From positions 1 to 38,159 of the forward strand of contig DASWVC010000361.1 in assembly GCA_036401335.1 (NCBI GenBank): 38,159 nt of DNA, in the 5' to 3' direction. The DNA comes from DASWVC01 sp036401335. Its GTDB lineage: Bacteria > Verrucomicrobiota > Verrucomicrobiia > Chthoniobacterales > JAFAMB01. A program made the translations under genes and the position numbers. Numbering within the stretch: the first letter of the stretch is position 1; each line of letters begins with the position of its first letter. Below, one piece after another: positions 16,843 to 25,138 of the stretch. The notes below the pieces were generated by a model that saw only the letters and a program-made list of their open reading frames with translations, was not told where the DNA came from and did no database searches.

Positions 16843-18597
16843 CTAGAGGTCGATCTCCACGCCGCCCCGCGGTTGCGCGCAGCAAATCAACAGGTTGCCT
16901 TCGGTTGGCGGTTCAAGTGGGGCCGGTTGATAGTCGATTGCCCCGCCGATCAACGCGCATTCGCACGTGTGGCATACACCGGTGCGACAGGACCACTTTA
17001 CGGGAATGTCACAGGCCTCAGCGAGTTCCAGTAGACTCAGGAAAGAGGAGTTCCACGGGACCGTCAGCCCGCTTCGCGTGAACGAGACTTGCGGGCCGGC
17101 CCCGGGAGTGCCCGCGGGGAGGTGCACAGGACGTGGTAAAGACGGCGCGATGCCGGGTGTCATTGATTGCTCCGGTCCAAAAGCCTCGGCGTGAATTTTT
17201 GTAGGCTCGACGCCCCAGCCTCCAAGGCCCGCAGTAAAGCTGCGCAGGAATGATGGCGGTCCACAGAGGTAGAAATCCGCATCTCGAGGGACGCGGAGCC
17301 GATCGACGAGGGACACGGTCAAGTGGCCGGCGGAGTCGTAATCCACGCCGAGCTGATCCTCAGCGTCGGCCTTGCTGTAAACAATATGACTCTGGCCGTG
17401 GGCAAGCTTCTGTAGAAGGCCGCGCGATTCGTTCGCAAAAGGGTGCTCATGCCGATTGCGCGCCCCGTACAGCCACCAGACTTCGCGGGCCGACGAGCCG
17501 GCGGCAAGTGCGTGAAGCATGGGGAGCACGGGAGTTGCCCCAATGCCAGCGCTTACCAGGACGACGGGTCCATCGCCGGACCTCAGTGTGAACCCGCCCC
17601 TCGGTGCGCTAACTTCCAGAACGTCGCCAGCATTTACATGATTGTGCAGGAACGAACTCGCGGCGCCATTCAATTCATGTTTTATGCTCACCCGATAGGC
17701 ATTCGCGCCTGGTGCACCTGACATCGAATAGTTCCGGAGGATCGGTGGTAGACCAGGCTGGAGGCGCAACCTAAGGACCAAGAACTGTCCGGGCAGGGCT
17801 GCAGGCAGGGGTGCCCCGTCCGTTTGTTCCAACGACAACGAAATCACGTTGGCAGTCTCCCGATTCACCTTTGCGACCCGCAGCGCCCGGAAGCCGGGCC
17901 ACGCCGGCGGCGGCCCGGTTGAAGTCGTCAGGCCAGGATTTCCCGCCTCCGTACTTCCCCGGTCGAGCAATGCTTGCAAAGAATTCTTCCAGCCAGCGCT
18001 AAGCGCCGGGATGCGCAACGACTTCTCCAGTTGCTCACGCGGGTGGCCCGGCAGGTAGAGCAGCGCGTCGATCGTGGCCACCGTTACGGGTTCCGGCCCA
18101 TCCGCCACTTTCGTGATTTCGTCGCCAGGGCCGACTTCCCCTTCCTCAAGTACACGGAGGTAAAAGCCGGGCCGGCGGTGAGACACAAGCAGCGCGGCCA
18201 TGCGCGGCTCATCCATTCTAATGCCCACGCGGTAGCACGTCACGCGCGGTTGCGTCACTTCGAAGAGCGCCGCGCCGATCCGGTAGCGATCCCCGATGCC
18301 TACCTGGTCATCCGGCAAACCCTCGACCGTGAAGTTTTCGCCGAACTGTCCAAAGGTGAAGTCGCTACGGCTCAGGTAAGCCTCCCAGTGCCGATAAGAG
18401 TCCATCTGGTACACCATCACCGCACGATGCTCTCCTCCGTGTCCGGCAAGATCTCCTTGCCCGTCGCCTGCAACATTCAGCCGTCGAACCATTCGCCTGC
18501 CCTGCACTGCCTGCTTCCAGATGCCGGTGTGAACAGTCTCCCCTCGCCAGGTGACATCCCGAGGAAGACCGACGTTCACGGAAATAAGCTTTGCCAT
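16843..18597 (-). CDS. MOSC domain / FAD-NAD reductase / [2Fe-2S] ferredoxin fusion
   Basis: Three-part redox protein of 584 residues starting at the ATG at 18597, with AAGGAG at ideal spacing; an upstream in-frame start at 18678 is unlikely. Residues 1-215 are a MOSC domain of the YiiM type, with GHGGEHRAVMVY, FGENFTVEGL and the conserved Cys121 (QPRVTCYRVG) proposed to handle sulfur or molybdenum cofactor ligands. Residues about 235-335 form an FAD-binding barrel (RNYSMSG, 288-294), and 340-470 an NAD(P)H domain (VLVSAGIGATPVLPML, YLCGPPSF). Residues 500-584 are a plant-type ferredoxin with cluster cysteines 537, 542, 545 and one of 572/573. It probably passes electrons from NAD(P)H to a partner or to the MOSC-bound substrate, perhaps N-hydroxylated compounds as for YiiM (inference). 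Confidence 0.92.
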   Translation of the reverse strand: MAKLISVNVGLPRDVTWRGETVHTGIWKQAVQGRRMVRRLNVAGDGQGDLAGHGGEHRAVMVYQMDSYRHWEAYLSRSDFTFGQFGENFTVEGLPDDQVGIGDRYRIGAALFEVTQPRVTCYRVGIRMDEPRMAALLVSHRRPGFYLRVLEEGEVGPGDEITKVADGPEPVTVATIDALLYLPGHPREQLEKSLRIPALSAGWKNSLQALLDRGSTEAGNPGLTTSTGPPPAWPGFRALRVAKVNRETANVISLSLEQTDGAPLPAALPGQFLVLRLRLQPGLPPILRNYSMSGAPGANAYRVSIKHELNGAASSFLHNHVNAGDVLEVSAPRGGFTLRSGDGPVVLVSAGIGATPVLPMLHALAAGSSAREVWWLYGARNRHEHPFANESRGLLQKLAHGQSHIVYSKADAEDQLGVDYDSAGHLTVSLVDRLRVPRDADFYLCGPPSFLRSFTAGLGGWGVEPTKIHAEAFGPEQSMTPGIAPSLPRPVHLPAGTPGAGPQVSFTRSGLTVPWNSSFLSLLELAEACDIPVKWSCRTGVCHTCECALIGGAIDYQPAPLEPPTEGNLLICCAQPRGGVEIDL

Positions 18598-19406
18598 ACA
18601 ATGCTCCTTGATCGTGGCCACCTTCATACACGACCCACAAAAGGTATGACGGAAAGGCCCTCCCTCGTCGAATCTCAACCCATGACTGTTCGTTCCCGAA
18701 GGGGCTTTACCAATACGGCATGGGCGTCAGCATGACCTTCTCCTCCACCTGCCATGGGGGCAGATCAGGAGTCATCACTTCGACAACGAGCTTGTGCGCA
18801 CGGACTAGAGCGCCCGCCAGACGTAGGGGTGCCTTAAAACGGTCGGTTTGGCTTTGAGACGGAGGAAAGGGCTCCGCTCGGCACCAAGGTCGGCCTGCCC
18901 GCCGGGGCTGGAAAGCTCCACCCGCGCACTGGCGCGCGACCCGTGCCGCCGGGGTGTCCGTGTTTGCGCCTGACGCGTCATGGTTTTCGTGGACGGTCCG
19001 TTCGAGTTGACGGCTATGCGTGTTTGCTTCACCCGGTCAGCGCCCACCTACGCACGGCCGTGGCTACGGCCAAGTGGCACCTTGCCCCAAAATACCTTCC
19101 TGCCGGGAGGAAGCGGACGCGTGTCTGTGCCGCAGGCAACCGCCGGGGTCAAGGGAGATCCGGTGGGGTCGGGGATGAAAAGCTGGCCAAACAGTCTCTG
19201 GAAATGAATCACAAAGCTTCCTTAGTCGTTGCGGCATTCAAAGTTCACGGCGGGACTGACCCGCATTAGTTCTTAGCTCCCGAGTTCCATCCGTAGGGCA
19301 GCCTGCGTTCAGAACCTCGGGTTCACCAAACTGCCTTGATCCTCTTAAAGCTGAAGGGTAAGGAAAAGTTCCCTGACCCTTGATTCAAGGAGTGCACTAC
19401 TATGGC
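18598..19406. other. Gene-poor stretch, possible decayed coding
   Basis: More than 800 bases without a convincing gene. On the minus strand an 80-codon frame at 18805-19047 (ending PTVLRHPYVWRAL) continues upstream past one TAG into GTDTRPLPPGRKVFWGKVPLG, which may be the trace of a broken gene, but I recognise no family. Rightward ORFs at 18943-19269 look like shadows. No RNA gene or repeat was seen. Confidence 0.35.
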
Positions 19407-19754
19407 CTAAGAGTACGCCCTGAGTCCAGCTTTTTTCTGAGGCTGCGCACGTTTGCACCCTTTTGCCTCCCCTCGCCCAGCCATCATCCCAGACGGTGCG
19501 AGCACCGCGGCGTTCGTGATGTTGGTGCCGTCTGTCAGGCTGTGGCCAAGGAAGTTGCGAGCCGCAACCTTCGTCTCCACGCCTTGGGCGACCTGACAAG
19601 TCCGATGCCGCCCTCGGCGAGCATCGGACCAGAGACGGAATGGGAAAACCACGAACCTCAGTGAGCAAGCTCGAGGTGCGGCCAATAAAGCCGGAGCACC
19701 CAAGCCGAGGAGGGCAGCGACCCCCGACTTGCAGAAGGCGATTACCGCCGGCAC
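19407..19754 (-). CDS. Doubtful hypothetical exported protein
   Basis: A 115-residue leftward frame whose start (MPAVIAFCKSGVAALLGLGA then PALLAAP) resembles a signal peptide with a Lys near the N-terminus and an AxA-like cleavage site. The rest (VAQGVETKVAARNFLGHSLT, APSGMMAGRGEAKGCKRAQP) shows no known domain. Two other frames are also open here (19345-19794 minus, 19380-19664 plus), so the choice rests only on the signal-like start. It may be a fragment of a decayed gene or not coding at all. It lies downstream of the SDR gene on the same strand with a 108-base gap. Confidence 0.25.
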   Translation of the reverse strand: MPAVIAFCKSGVAALLGLGAPALLAAPRACSLRFVVFPFRLWSDARRGRHRTCQVAQGVETKVAARNFLGHSLTDGTNITNAAVLAPSGMMAGRGEAKGCKRAQPQKKAGLRAYS

Positions 19755-19862
19755 CTTTCATTCCGCCAGTCCTGCCGGGCCTGTGCGTTCCCACGCCGCA
19801 TTACTTTCGGGTGAGAAGCAGGCGGTCCCTGGAACGGCAGGTCTGGAACCGGAGCGGGCTGC

Positions 19863-20597
19863 TCAGGTCAGGGGTTCGGCCATGGTGCGCATTTGGATCT
19901 CAATAATCCGTGAACCCGGTGATTGTTTGCAGGCCAGGAGAACCGCGCCGGCAACGTCGTCAGGCTCCAGCATCGCTGAGTCACTTACCCCTGCTTCCGT
20001 CCGGCCGCGGCCGATCGCGAATTCGGTTTTAACTCCGCCCGGGCAGATCACACCAACCTTGATCCCGTGCGGCCGCAGTTCTTTGTCGAGCGCCTGAGCA
20101 AAGCCGACCTGCGCAAATTTGGTCGCGCAGTAGACGGCTTCTCCCGCAAATCCGTAGACGCCGGCCATGGAAGAAATCATCAAAATGGTCCCTGCCTTCT
20201 GTTGCAACATGACGGGAACGGTGTGTCGGGTGAACAGAAACGTTGAACGCACGTTCGTGTCCATCAGGTCGTCGTACTCCTGTGCGCTCGTATCAACGAG
20301 GTTTTTGTAATTACCCGCGCCGGCGTTGTTGATCAGGATATCGATCTGGCCGAACGATTTCAGGCCGGCTTCGACCGTGCCGTGGGCTGTACTTTCCTCG
20401 CGGGCGTCACCTGCAAAATGGACGGCCTGCGTGCCAAGTTTTTCCACTTGGCGGGCGAGTTCTTCCAATCGATCCTGGCGCCGGGCCGTAAGAACCAACT
20501 TAGCCCCGGCCTCCGCCAGAACCCGGGCGCACGCTTGACCGATGCCCGCGCTTGCGCCCGTAATCAATGCCACCTTGCCACTGAGTGTTGTCGTCAT
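19863..20597 (-). CDS. Short-chain dehydrogenase/reductase (SDR)
   Basis: Classical SDR of 244 residues, NAD(P)H-dependent, cytoplasmic. The cofactor loop TGASAGIG spans residues 13-20, with an Arg-rich TARRQDR after strand 2 that favours NADPH. INNAGAG lies at about 89-95. The catalytic residues are Ser142 or Ser143 (MISSMAG), Tyr156 and Lys160 (YCATK). CPGGVKTEF follows as in the classical family. TILMISSMAGVYG and the overall length place it among general oxidoreductases related to YdfG/clavaldehyde-type enzymes, but the substrate cannot be told. It lies 115 bases after the Tat-exported aldo/keto reductase on the same strand and may be the last gene of that unit. Confidence 0.93.
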   Translation of the reverse strand: MTTTLSGKVALITGASAGIGQACARVLAEAGAKLVLTARRQDRLEELARQVEKLGTQAVHFAGDAREESTAHGTVEAGLKSFGQIDILINNAGAGNYKNLVDTSAQEYDDLMDTNVRSTFLFTRHTVPVMLQQKAGTILMISSMAGVYGFAGEAVYCATKFAQVGFAQALDKELRPHGIKVGVICPGGVKTEFAIGRGRTEAGVSDSAMLEPDDVAGAVLLACKQSPGSRIIEIQMRTMAEPLT

Positions 20598-20712
20598 GTC
20601 CTAATGGTTCGCGTGTTAAGGGATTCTCAGACGCCTCCGAAAGGCTGCCGCTACTCGATCTTGAGGACCAGATGGCGGAAAACGGTCAGGCTCCCGGACG
20701 CTTGACCCCTTC

Positions 20713-21792
20713 TCAAAGCGGCAAGTCCTTGGTGGCGGGGTAGCCATGCTGCTCCCGGCCCACGTCAGCGTCGTAATACATGGTCGATTTAAAACGTTCA
20801 TACCGGCCATCCGCCGCAAAGGCCTGGCACCGTTGCCGAAGGGCGTCCATTTCCGCCGCCTCCATGGGGACAAAGTTACAGGCGATCTCCAGGTTCTGTT
20901 CCAGCACGGCAAGGGACTCCATCCCGCTGATCGTGGTTGCAGCCGGCAGACTCATGGCGTAGCGGAGGCCCTCCTCCGGCGTGATTGCTCCGCTCGTGAT
21001 CATCTCACCACTGCCGCCAAGACTTTTCATGCCCAAGCCCGCCATCCCACGCCGGATTACCTCGGGCAGGACCTGCGTCTCGAAACTGCGGTAAGTAGCA
21101 TCGAAGCAATTCAAAGGCATTTGAACCGTGTCGAACGGAAAATCATGCGCCAGCATCCGCAGGTGAATGGCGGGATCTTTATGGCCGGTGAATCCAACAA
21201 ACCGTACTTTGCCTTGCTCCTTGGCCACCAGGAGGGCTTCGGCTACCCCGCCAAGCGCGAAAATCAGGTCCGGGTCGTTGTAGTACACCACTTCGTGGAT
21301 CTGCCAAATGTCCAGGTGATCGGTTTTCAACCGGCGCAAGGACTCTTCCAGCATCCGCATGGCCACTTCTTTTCCGCGCCCATGGGTGCATACTTTCGTC
21401 ATTAGGATCACCTCGTCCCGCCGCCCCTGGAGCGCGTTGCCCAAACGGGTTTCACTCTCGCCCTGGTGGTACTCCCACGCATTGTCAAAAAAAGTCACCC
21501 CGGCATCTAAGGCGCGGGCTACGATCGTCGACGCTTCCTGCTGATCTTTGGCGCTGCCAAGATGATAACCTCCTACCCCCAGGGCAGAAACCTTGACGCC
21601 CGTTTTGCCCAGCCATTTCTCCGGCACCCTTCCGGTTCTCGCGGGCGGTTCCTCCCTGGCCGGCCCAACGGCAGAACCGCCGTGGGCCGTGCCCTCCGTC
21701 CGAATCAATACTCCGGCAGCCGCCAGCGCCGTGCCTTTCACAAACCCACGGCGATCTAAACTGCCCGAATCTGGCGAGCTTCGTTGAATCAT
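20713..21792 (-). CDS. Aldo/keto reductase with Tat signal
   Basis: A 359-residue aldo/keto reductase preceded by a twin-arginine signal: SLDRRGFVKGTALAAAGVLI (residues 11-30), a DRRxFVKG motif followed by a weakly hydrophobic Ala-rich stretch. Residues 55-345 form the TIM barrel with a complete tetrad: Asp103 and Tyr108 (FFDNAWEY), Lys133 (MTKVCTHGR) and His166 (WQIHEVVYY). The Tat route would let it be exported folded with its nicotinamide cofactor. The start ATG overlaps the stop of the upstream paralogue by four bases (ATGA at 21789-21792), so the two are translationally coupled. The two proteins are alike over their length (shared VCTHGR, RFVGFTGHKDP, MSLPxxTTIxGME). Substrate unknown; a sugar or hydroxy compound in the cell envelope is a guess. 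Confidence 0.92.
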   Translation of the reverse strand: MIQRSSPDSGSLDRRGFVKGTALAAAGVLIRTEGTAHGGSAVGPAREEPPARTGRVPEKWLGKTGVKVSALGVGGYHLGSAKDQQEASTIVARALDAGVTFFDNAWEYHQGESETRLGNALQGRRDEVILMTKVCTHGRGKEVAMRMLEESLRRLKTDHLDIWQIHEVVYYNDPDLIFALGGVAEALLVAKEQGKVRFVGFTGHKDPAIHLRMLAHDFPFDTVQMPLNCFDATYRSFETQVLPEVIRRGMAGLGMKSLGGSGEMITSGAITPEEGLRYAMSLPAATTISGMESLAVLEQNLEIACNFVPMEAAEMDALRQRCQAFAADGRYERFKSTMYYDADVGREQHGYPATKDLPL

Positions 21793-22772
21793 GAATTCAT
21801 CTCCGGATAAGGATGCCCGGTGTTCTCGCTCTCCTTGAGCATTTCCTTAACTTCCATCTGATTCGGATCGACCGGATACCCGTGAGCAAGGCGGGCTTCC
21901 GGATTGTCAAATTGGAGTGACAGCTTGTAGTGCTCGAAGCGGCCGTCGGCGGCCATGGCCCCGCAGCGCTGCCGCAGGGCGTCCATTTCCTGAGGGGTCA
22001 TTGGTTCGAAGTTCTGCGCGATGCCCAGGTTTTGGTTCAGGATGTCGAGCTTTTCCATTCCTGTGATCGTCGTCGTCACCGGAAGGCTCATCGCGTAGCG
22101 CAGGGCTTCCGCCGGTGTGAGGACGCCTTTCTTTACGGGTTCACCTTTGCCGCTGAACGGTTTCATGCCAAGTACGGCGATGCCGCGGCGGTTCAATTCC
22201 GGAAGCACCTGCTTTTCAAAGCTGTGAAAACCGGAATCAAAAGGGTTCAGCGGCATTTGTACCGCATCGAACGGAAACCCAGTCGCCAGCATCTTCAGGT
22301 GAATCGAGGGATCCTTGTGCCCCGTGAAACCGACGTGCCGCACTTTACCCTCCTGTTTTGCGCGTGCCAACGCCTCTGCCGCGCCATCGGGGCGGATGAA
22401 TAGGTCGGGGTCGTTGTCGAACGAGACCCCATGAATTTGCCATAAATCGAGGTAATCGGTTTGCAGGCGCCGCAGCGATTCTTCCAGCATCCGGAATGCA
22501 AGGGAGGCGTCCCGTCCGTGCGTGCAAACCTTGGTCATCAGAAACACCTTTTCGCGCCGTCCTTTCAACGCCTTTCCCATCCAGTTTTCTGACTTGCCGC
22601 GGTTGTACTCCCAGCAGTTGTCAAAAAAGGTGATTCCGCCATCAATGGCCGCGTGCACAATCTTAACGGCGGTTTTTTCATTCTCGGCATCGCCCAGGTG
22701 ATGCCCACCCAGGCCGAGCGCAGAAATCCGGTCGCCCCCCTGACCAAAGCTTCTCAGCGGGATTGACGCCAT
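21789..22772 (-). CDS. Aldo/keto reductase (cytoplasmic paralogue)
   Basis: A 327-residue aldo/keto reductase with no signal peptide, first gene of the pair. The tetrad is intact: Asp51 and Tyr56 (FFDNCWEYNRG), Lys81 (MTKVCTHGR) and His114 (WQIHGVSF). It lacks the long N-terminus of the following gene but otherwise matches it closely, suggesting local duplication followed by gain or loss of the Tat signal. A strong Shine-Dalgarno (AGGAAGGGGG) lies seven bases before the ATG at 22772, one of the few in this window. Its stop overlaps the start of the Tat paralogue. An internal Met-Glu-Lys segment in TTTITGMEKLDIL is shared with the paralogue. Confidence 0.94.
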   Translation of the reverse strand: MASIPLRSFGQGGDRISALGLGGHHLGDAENEKTAVKIVHAAIDGGITFFDNCWEYNRGKSENWMGKALKGRREKVFLMTKVCTHGRDASLAFRMLEESLRRLQTDYLDLWQIHGVSFDNDPDLFIRPDGAAEALARAKQEGKVRHVGFTGHKDPSIHLKMLATGFPFDAVQMPLNPFDSGFHSFEKQVLPELNRRGIAVLGMKPFSGKGEPVKKGVLTPAEALRYAMSLPVTTTITGMEKLDILNQNLGIAQNFEPMTPQEMDALRQRCGAMAADGRFEHYKLSLQFDNPEARLAHGYPVDPNQMEVKEMLKESENTGHPYPEMNS

Positions 22773-22841
22773 GACGAACCCCCTTCCTGCTTCCGTTGAG
22801 ACCCGTTTCGGGAATCGCGTGACCTTGGCTCGGGTTTTATC

Positions 22842-22869
22842 AACATACCAGGTGAGCTACGCCGGTCAG
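22842..22869 (-). promoter_or_regulatory. Possible promoter of the aldo/keto reductase operon
   Basis: On the minus strand CTGACC (22869-22864) and TATGTT (22847-22842) are 16 bases apart, about 70 bases upstream of the ATG at 22772. The -35 box is a fair match and the -10 box moderate; no operator is evident. Confidence 0.28.
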
Positions 22870-22938
22870 GGCAGCGCAGGACGTTCAAGGATCGCAACCC
22901 CGCATAAAAAAGATTGCCTGAAGGGGAAGTGGGGGTGC

Positions 22939-23340
22939 CTAGGCTTCGTCCTGGTAGCCTTCCATCAACTCAATAATGTTCCCTTCGGGATCCCGGAAAA
23001 AAACGATCCGCATCCCGGGAACCACGTGAGGCTGGTCAATGATCGGGTCGGGCTTGATCCCGTCGGCACGTAGCGCCTCAAGCGCCTCCTCGAGGTTAGG
23101 GACGTCGAGGGCAAGGTGCTTGAACCCGATCGTTTGCTCTCCACCCTGCTCGCCGGCGGTCGTAGCGGTCGGGAAAAGTTCCAGCCGCACGGACCCCAGC
23201 TTGAGCATGATGAATTCGTTGGGTTGGCCGGCGTTGAACGTTCGCGAACGTTTAAAGCCAAAATGTTTGCAAAAGAATGATTCTTGCGCGGCAAGGTTCT
23301 GGCAGTTGAGGGCGATGTGATTCAGGGCGGAAGGAGGCAT
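22939..23340 (-). CDS. VOC family (glyoxalase/bleomycin-resistance fold) protein
   Basis: A 133-residue single-module vicinal-oxygen-chelate protein, the size of glyoxalase I-like monomers that dimerise. Two beta-alpha-beta-beta-beta repeats are visible: ALNHIALNCQNL with His8 and LEL with Glu54 in the first, and IGFKHLALDVPN with His75 and NIIELMEGYQ with Glu124 in the second. These four residues form the usual metal site. The substrate cannot be assigned from sequence; lactoylglutathione lyase, dioxygenase and resistance proteins share this fold. It lies on the same strand 166 bases upstream of the aldo/keto reductase pair but that gap contains a separate promoter candidate. Confidence 0.9.
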   Translation of the reverse strand: MPPSALNHIALNCQNLAAQESFFCKHFGFKRSRTFNAGQPNEFIMLKLGSVRLELFPTATTAGEQGGEQTIGFKHLALDVPNLEEALEALRADGIKPDPIIDQPHVVPGMRIVFFRDPEGNIIELMEGYQDEA

Positions 23341-23482
23341 GGTGAATGCCTGTTACGATGCTTACCGCCATCTTGCCAAACGATTTTGGAGGGCAGCCCC
23401 GCCGGCCTGCGCGGTTCGTTTCCTGGCCCGCGCGCGGCGTGAGCGGGGAAGCCCGGGGCGGGCCATTGCCGCGCCTCGATTG

Positions 23483-23962
23483 CTAGCCGCGCCGGGCTAA
23501 CGTGCGTTTCGCTTTCCAACGTTCGAGCAAGATCCGCGCGAGGTAATAGGTAACGACGGCGATCGGGGTCGCCACAATCACGGAGCCAACCAGCAATGGC
23601 CTTCCGACCGTAAGAAAGGTGGACCAGTGCAGCCAGACCGCAGGGTGGTGATGCACCAACTGGAGCCGCGGCGGAAACGCATGCGGCCGGCTCAAGAGCC
23701 AGTAGCCGACTTTGTACTCCCAGCGCAGCACCAGGGGCAGCAGCGGCAAGATCAGGTCGTGCAGCGTCACGGCAATGGCGGCGGCCGCCACGCTTCCCTG
23801 CAACAGCCGGGCGATGCCGATGGCCAGGAGCGTCTTGAGGCCCCACAGCGGGATCAACCCGAAAAACATTCCGACCGCCATTCCCAGCGCGATGGCGTGA
23901 GGAGGCCCGTCCAGGCTAAGCACCTGTTTACACTTTTCCCGAAACCAAGCAGTCAGCCTCAT
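23483..23962 (-). CDS. DUF2062 membrane protein
   Basis: A 159-residue inner-membrane protein from the ATG at 23962 (MRLTAWFREKCKQVLSLDGP); an in-frame ATG at 24019 would add an unlikely Cys-rich start. The pattern PHAIALGMAVGMFFGLIPLWGLKTLLAIGIARLLQGSVAA is the DUF2062 signature, a glycine-rich helical hairpin, followed by a third hydrophobic stretch (LLVGSVIVATPIAVVTYYLA) and a basic end (RWKAKRTLARRG). The function of DUF2062 is not established; it often occurs with glycosyltransferases or lipid-related genes, none of which is present here. It is divergent from the DUF892 gene at 24091 across 128 bases. Confidence 0.88.
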   Translation of the reverse strand: MRLTAWFREKCKQVLSLDGPPHAIALGMAVGMFFGLIPLWGLKTLLAIGIARLLQGSVAAAAIAVTLHDLILPLLPLVLRWEYKVGYWLLSRPHAFPPRLQLVHHHPAVWLHWSTFLTVGRPLLVGSVIVATPIAVVTYYLARILLERWKAKRTLARRG

Positions 23963-24090
23963 CGGCGCAAAGTAGCGAACTTGCCGGTGAGAGGAACAGC
24001 AGATTCCGCTTGCCGGCATCGGGCGTGGAGCGGCTCCGCGATTTTGGACCGGCCAGTTGCACCCGCACGTGCGAAGGCCTCACGAACACC

Positions 24091-24585
24091 ATGGAACTTC
24101 AAACCCTCAAAGACCTTTACGTTCACGAATTAAAAGACCTTTACAGCGCTGAGAGGCAGATCATCAAAGCGCTTCCCAAAATGGTGAAAGCCGCCAACAA
24201 TGAACAACTCGCGGCCGGCTTTAAAGCCCACCTTGAACAAACCAAAGAACAAGCCGCTCGCTTGGAGCAGCTTTTGCAAAGCCATGGCCAAACCACCCGC
24301 GGTCCGAAATGCAAAGGCATGGAAGGCGTGTTGGCCGAAGGCGCGGAAATGATGGAGGAAGAAGCCGACGCCGAGGTGCGGGACGCAGGATTGATCGCGG
24401 CGGCTCAAAGGGTTGAGCACTACGAGATGGCCGGGTACGGCTGTGCACGCACGTACGCGGAACTGCTGGGCGACAAAGAAGGGGCTAAGTTGCTTCAAAC
24501 TACGCTGGCCGAGGAGACGGAAACGGACCAGAAGCTGACGACGATCGCCACGTCGGTGATCAACGTCAGTGCGGCCAAGAAGTAA
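24091..24585 (+). CDS. DUF892 (YciE/YciF-type) ferritin-like protein
   Basis: A 164-residue all-helical protein of the ferritin-like DUF892 family, start ATG at 24091 (MELQTLKDLYVHELKDLYSAE). Four helices carry the carboxylate and His residues expected for a di-iron site: HELKDLYSAERQ in helix 1, EQTKEQAARLEQL in helix 2, AEVRDAGLIAAAQRVEHYEMAGYG in helix 3, and LAEETETDQKL in helix 4. Members are stress-induced in enterobacteria (YciE/YciF, general and osmotic stress); a role in iron or oxidative stress protection is probable but not proven. The Ala-Lys tail (VSAAKK) is common. It is a single-gene unit ended by a terminator about 40 bases after the stop. Confidence 0.93.
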   Translation: MELQTLKDLYVHELKDLYSAERQIIKALPKMVKAANNEQLAAGFKAHLEQTKEQAARLEQLLQSHGQTTRGPKCKGMEGVLAEGAEMMEEEADAEVRDAGLIAAAQRVEHYEMAGYGCARTYAELLGDKEGAKLLQTTLAEETETDQKLTTIATSVINVSAAKK

Positions 24586-24624
24586 TCACTCCACGGCTGG
24601 GACTTTACGGCCGAATCGTTGGGC

Positions 24625-24651
24625 CGGCCGGGCGCACGTCCGGCCGTCTTT
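24625..24651 (+). terminator. Factor-independent terminator after the DUF892 gene
   Basis: CGGCCGG (24625-24631) and CCGGCCG (24640-24646) form a perfect 7-bp GC stem with an 8-base loop, followed by TCTTT. It begins 40 bases after the TAA of the ferritin-like gene. Confidence 0.6.
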
Positions 24652-25138
24652 CCCGGGTCCGGCCCCCCGGTGAACAGGCGGCCTTCGGCGTCGTTGGCGG
24701 GCCGCTCGTCTGACGCAATTTAACTGCTTCACGAACGGTCCGATGAAGGCTAGGAATCGGGTGTGACTGAAACCGAGTTCCTGCAAAGCGCCAAGGCGGA
24801 CTTGGCCAGCGGCTCCGCCGGAGCGCTTCCGGCCGATCTGGGGACGGACCTTTCATCGCTCCTTTCCCACCTGACCCGCTACGAGGGCGACGTCGGCCAG
24901 GCACGCCGCGGCGCTTGACCTTGAGCGCGGGCAGTTGACCGGCATCCGGGCTTTGTTCTGGCAGACCGCTACCGCCGTGAGCCCGCTGCGGTACGAGGAA
25001 AGATTGGAATGGGCCCGTGACCCGGGCCGACTCCGGGTGAAGCTTCCCACACGGAAGCCGGGCAACCATACCTGTGCGTTCACGAGTGACGGGTTGAAGG
25101 TAGCCGGATTAAAAAAATCGGTGCACCGGCGGGACTGG
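24652..25138. other. Gene-poor stretch with possible decayed coding
   Basis: Nearly 490 bases without a supported gene. A GTG-started rightward frame at 24762-24917 (reading TETEFLQSAKADLASGSAGA and ending VGQARRGA) is cut by a TGA, and a neighbouring frame continues with LFWQTATAVSPLRYEERLEW. This may be a short broken gene. I recognise no family and do not call it. Confidence 0.35.

Noticed and set aside
17974..18735. Rightward 253-codon ORF opposite the MOSC gene
   Set aside because: Antisense to a recognised MOSC domain with an ideal RBS.
18805..19047. Leftward 80-codon ORF as a gene
   Set aside because: No start signal or motif; the frame seems to continue upstream past a stop, so it is only noted as possible decay.
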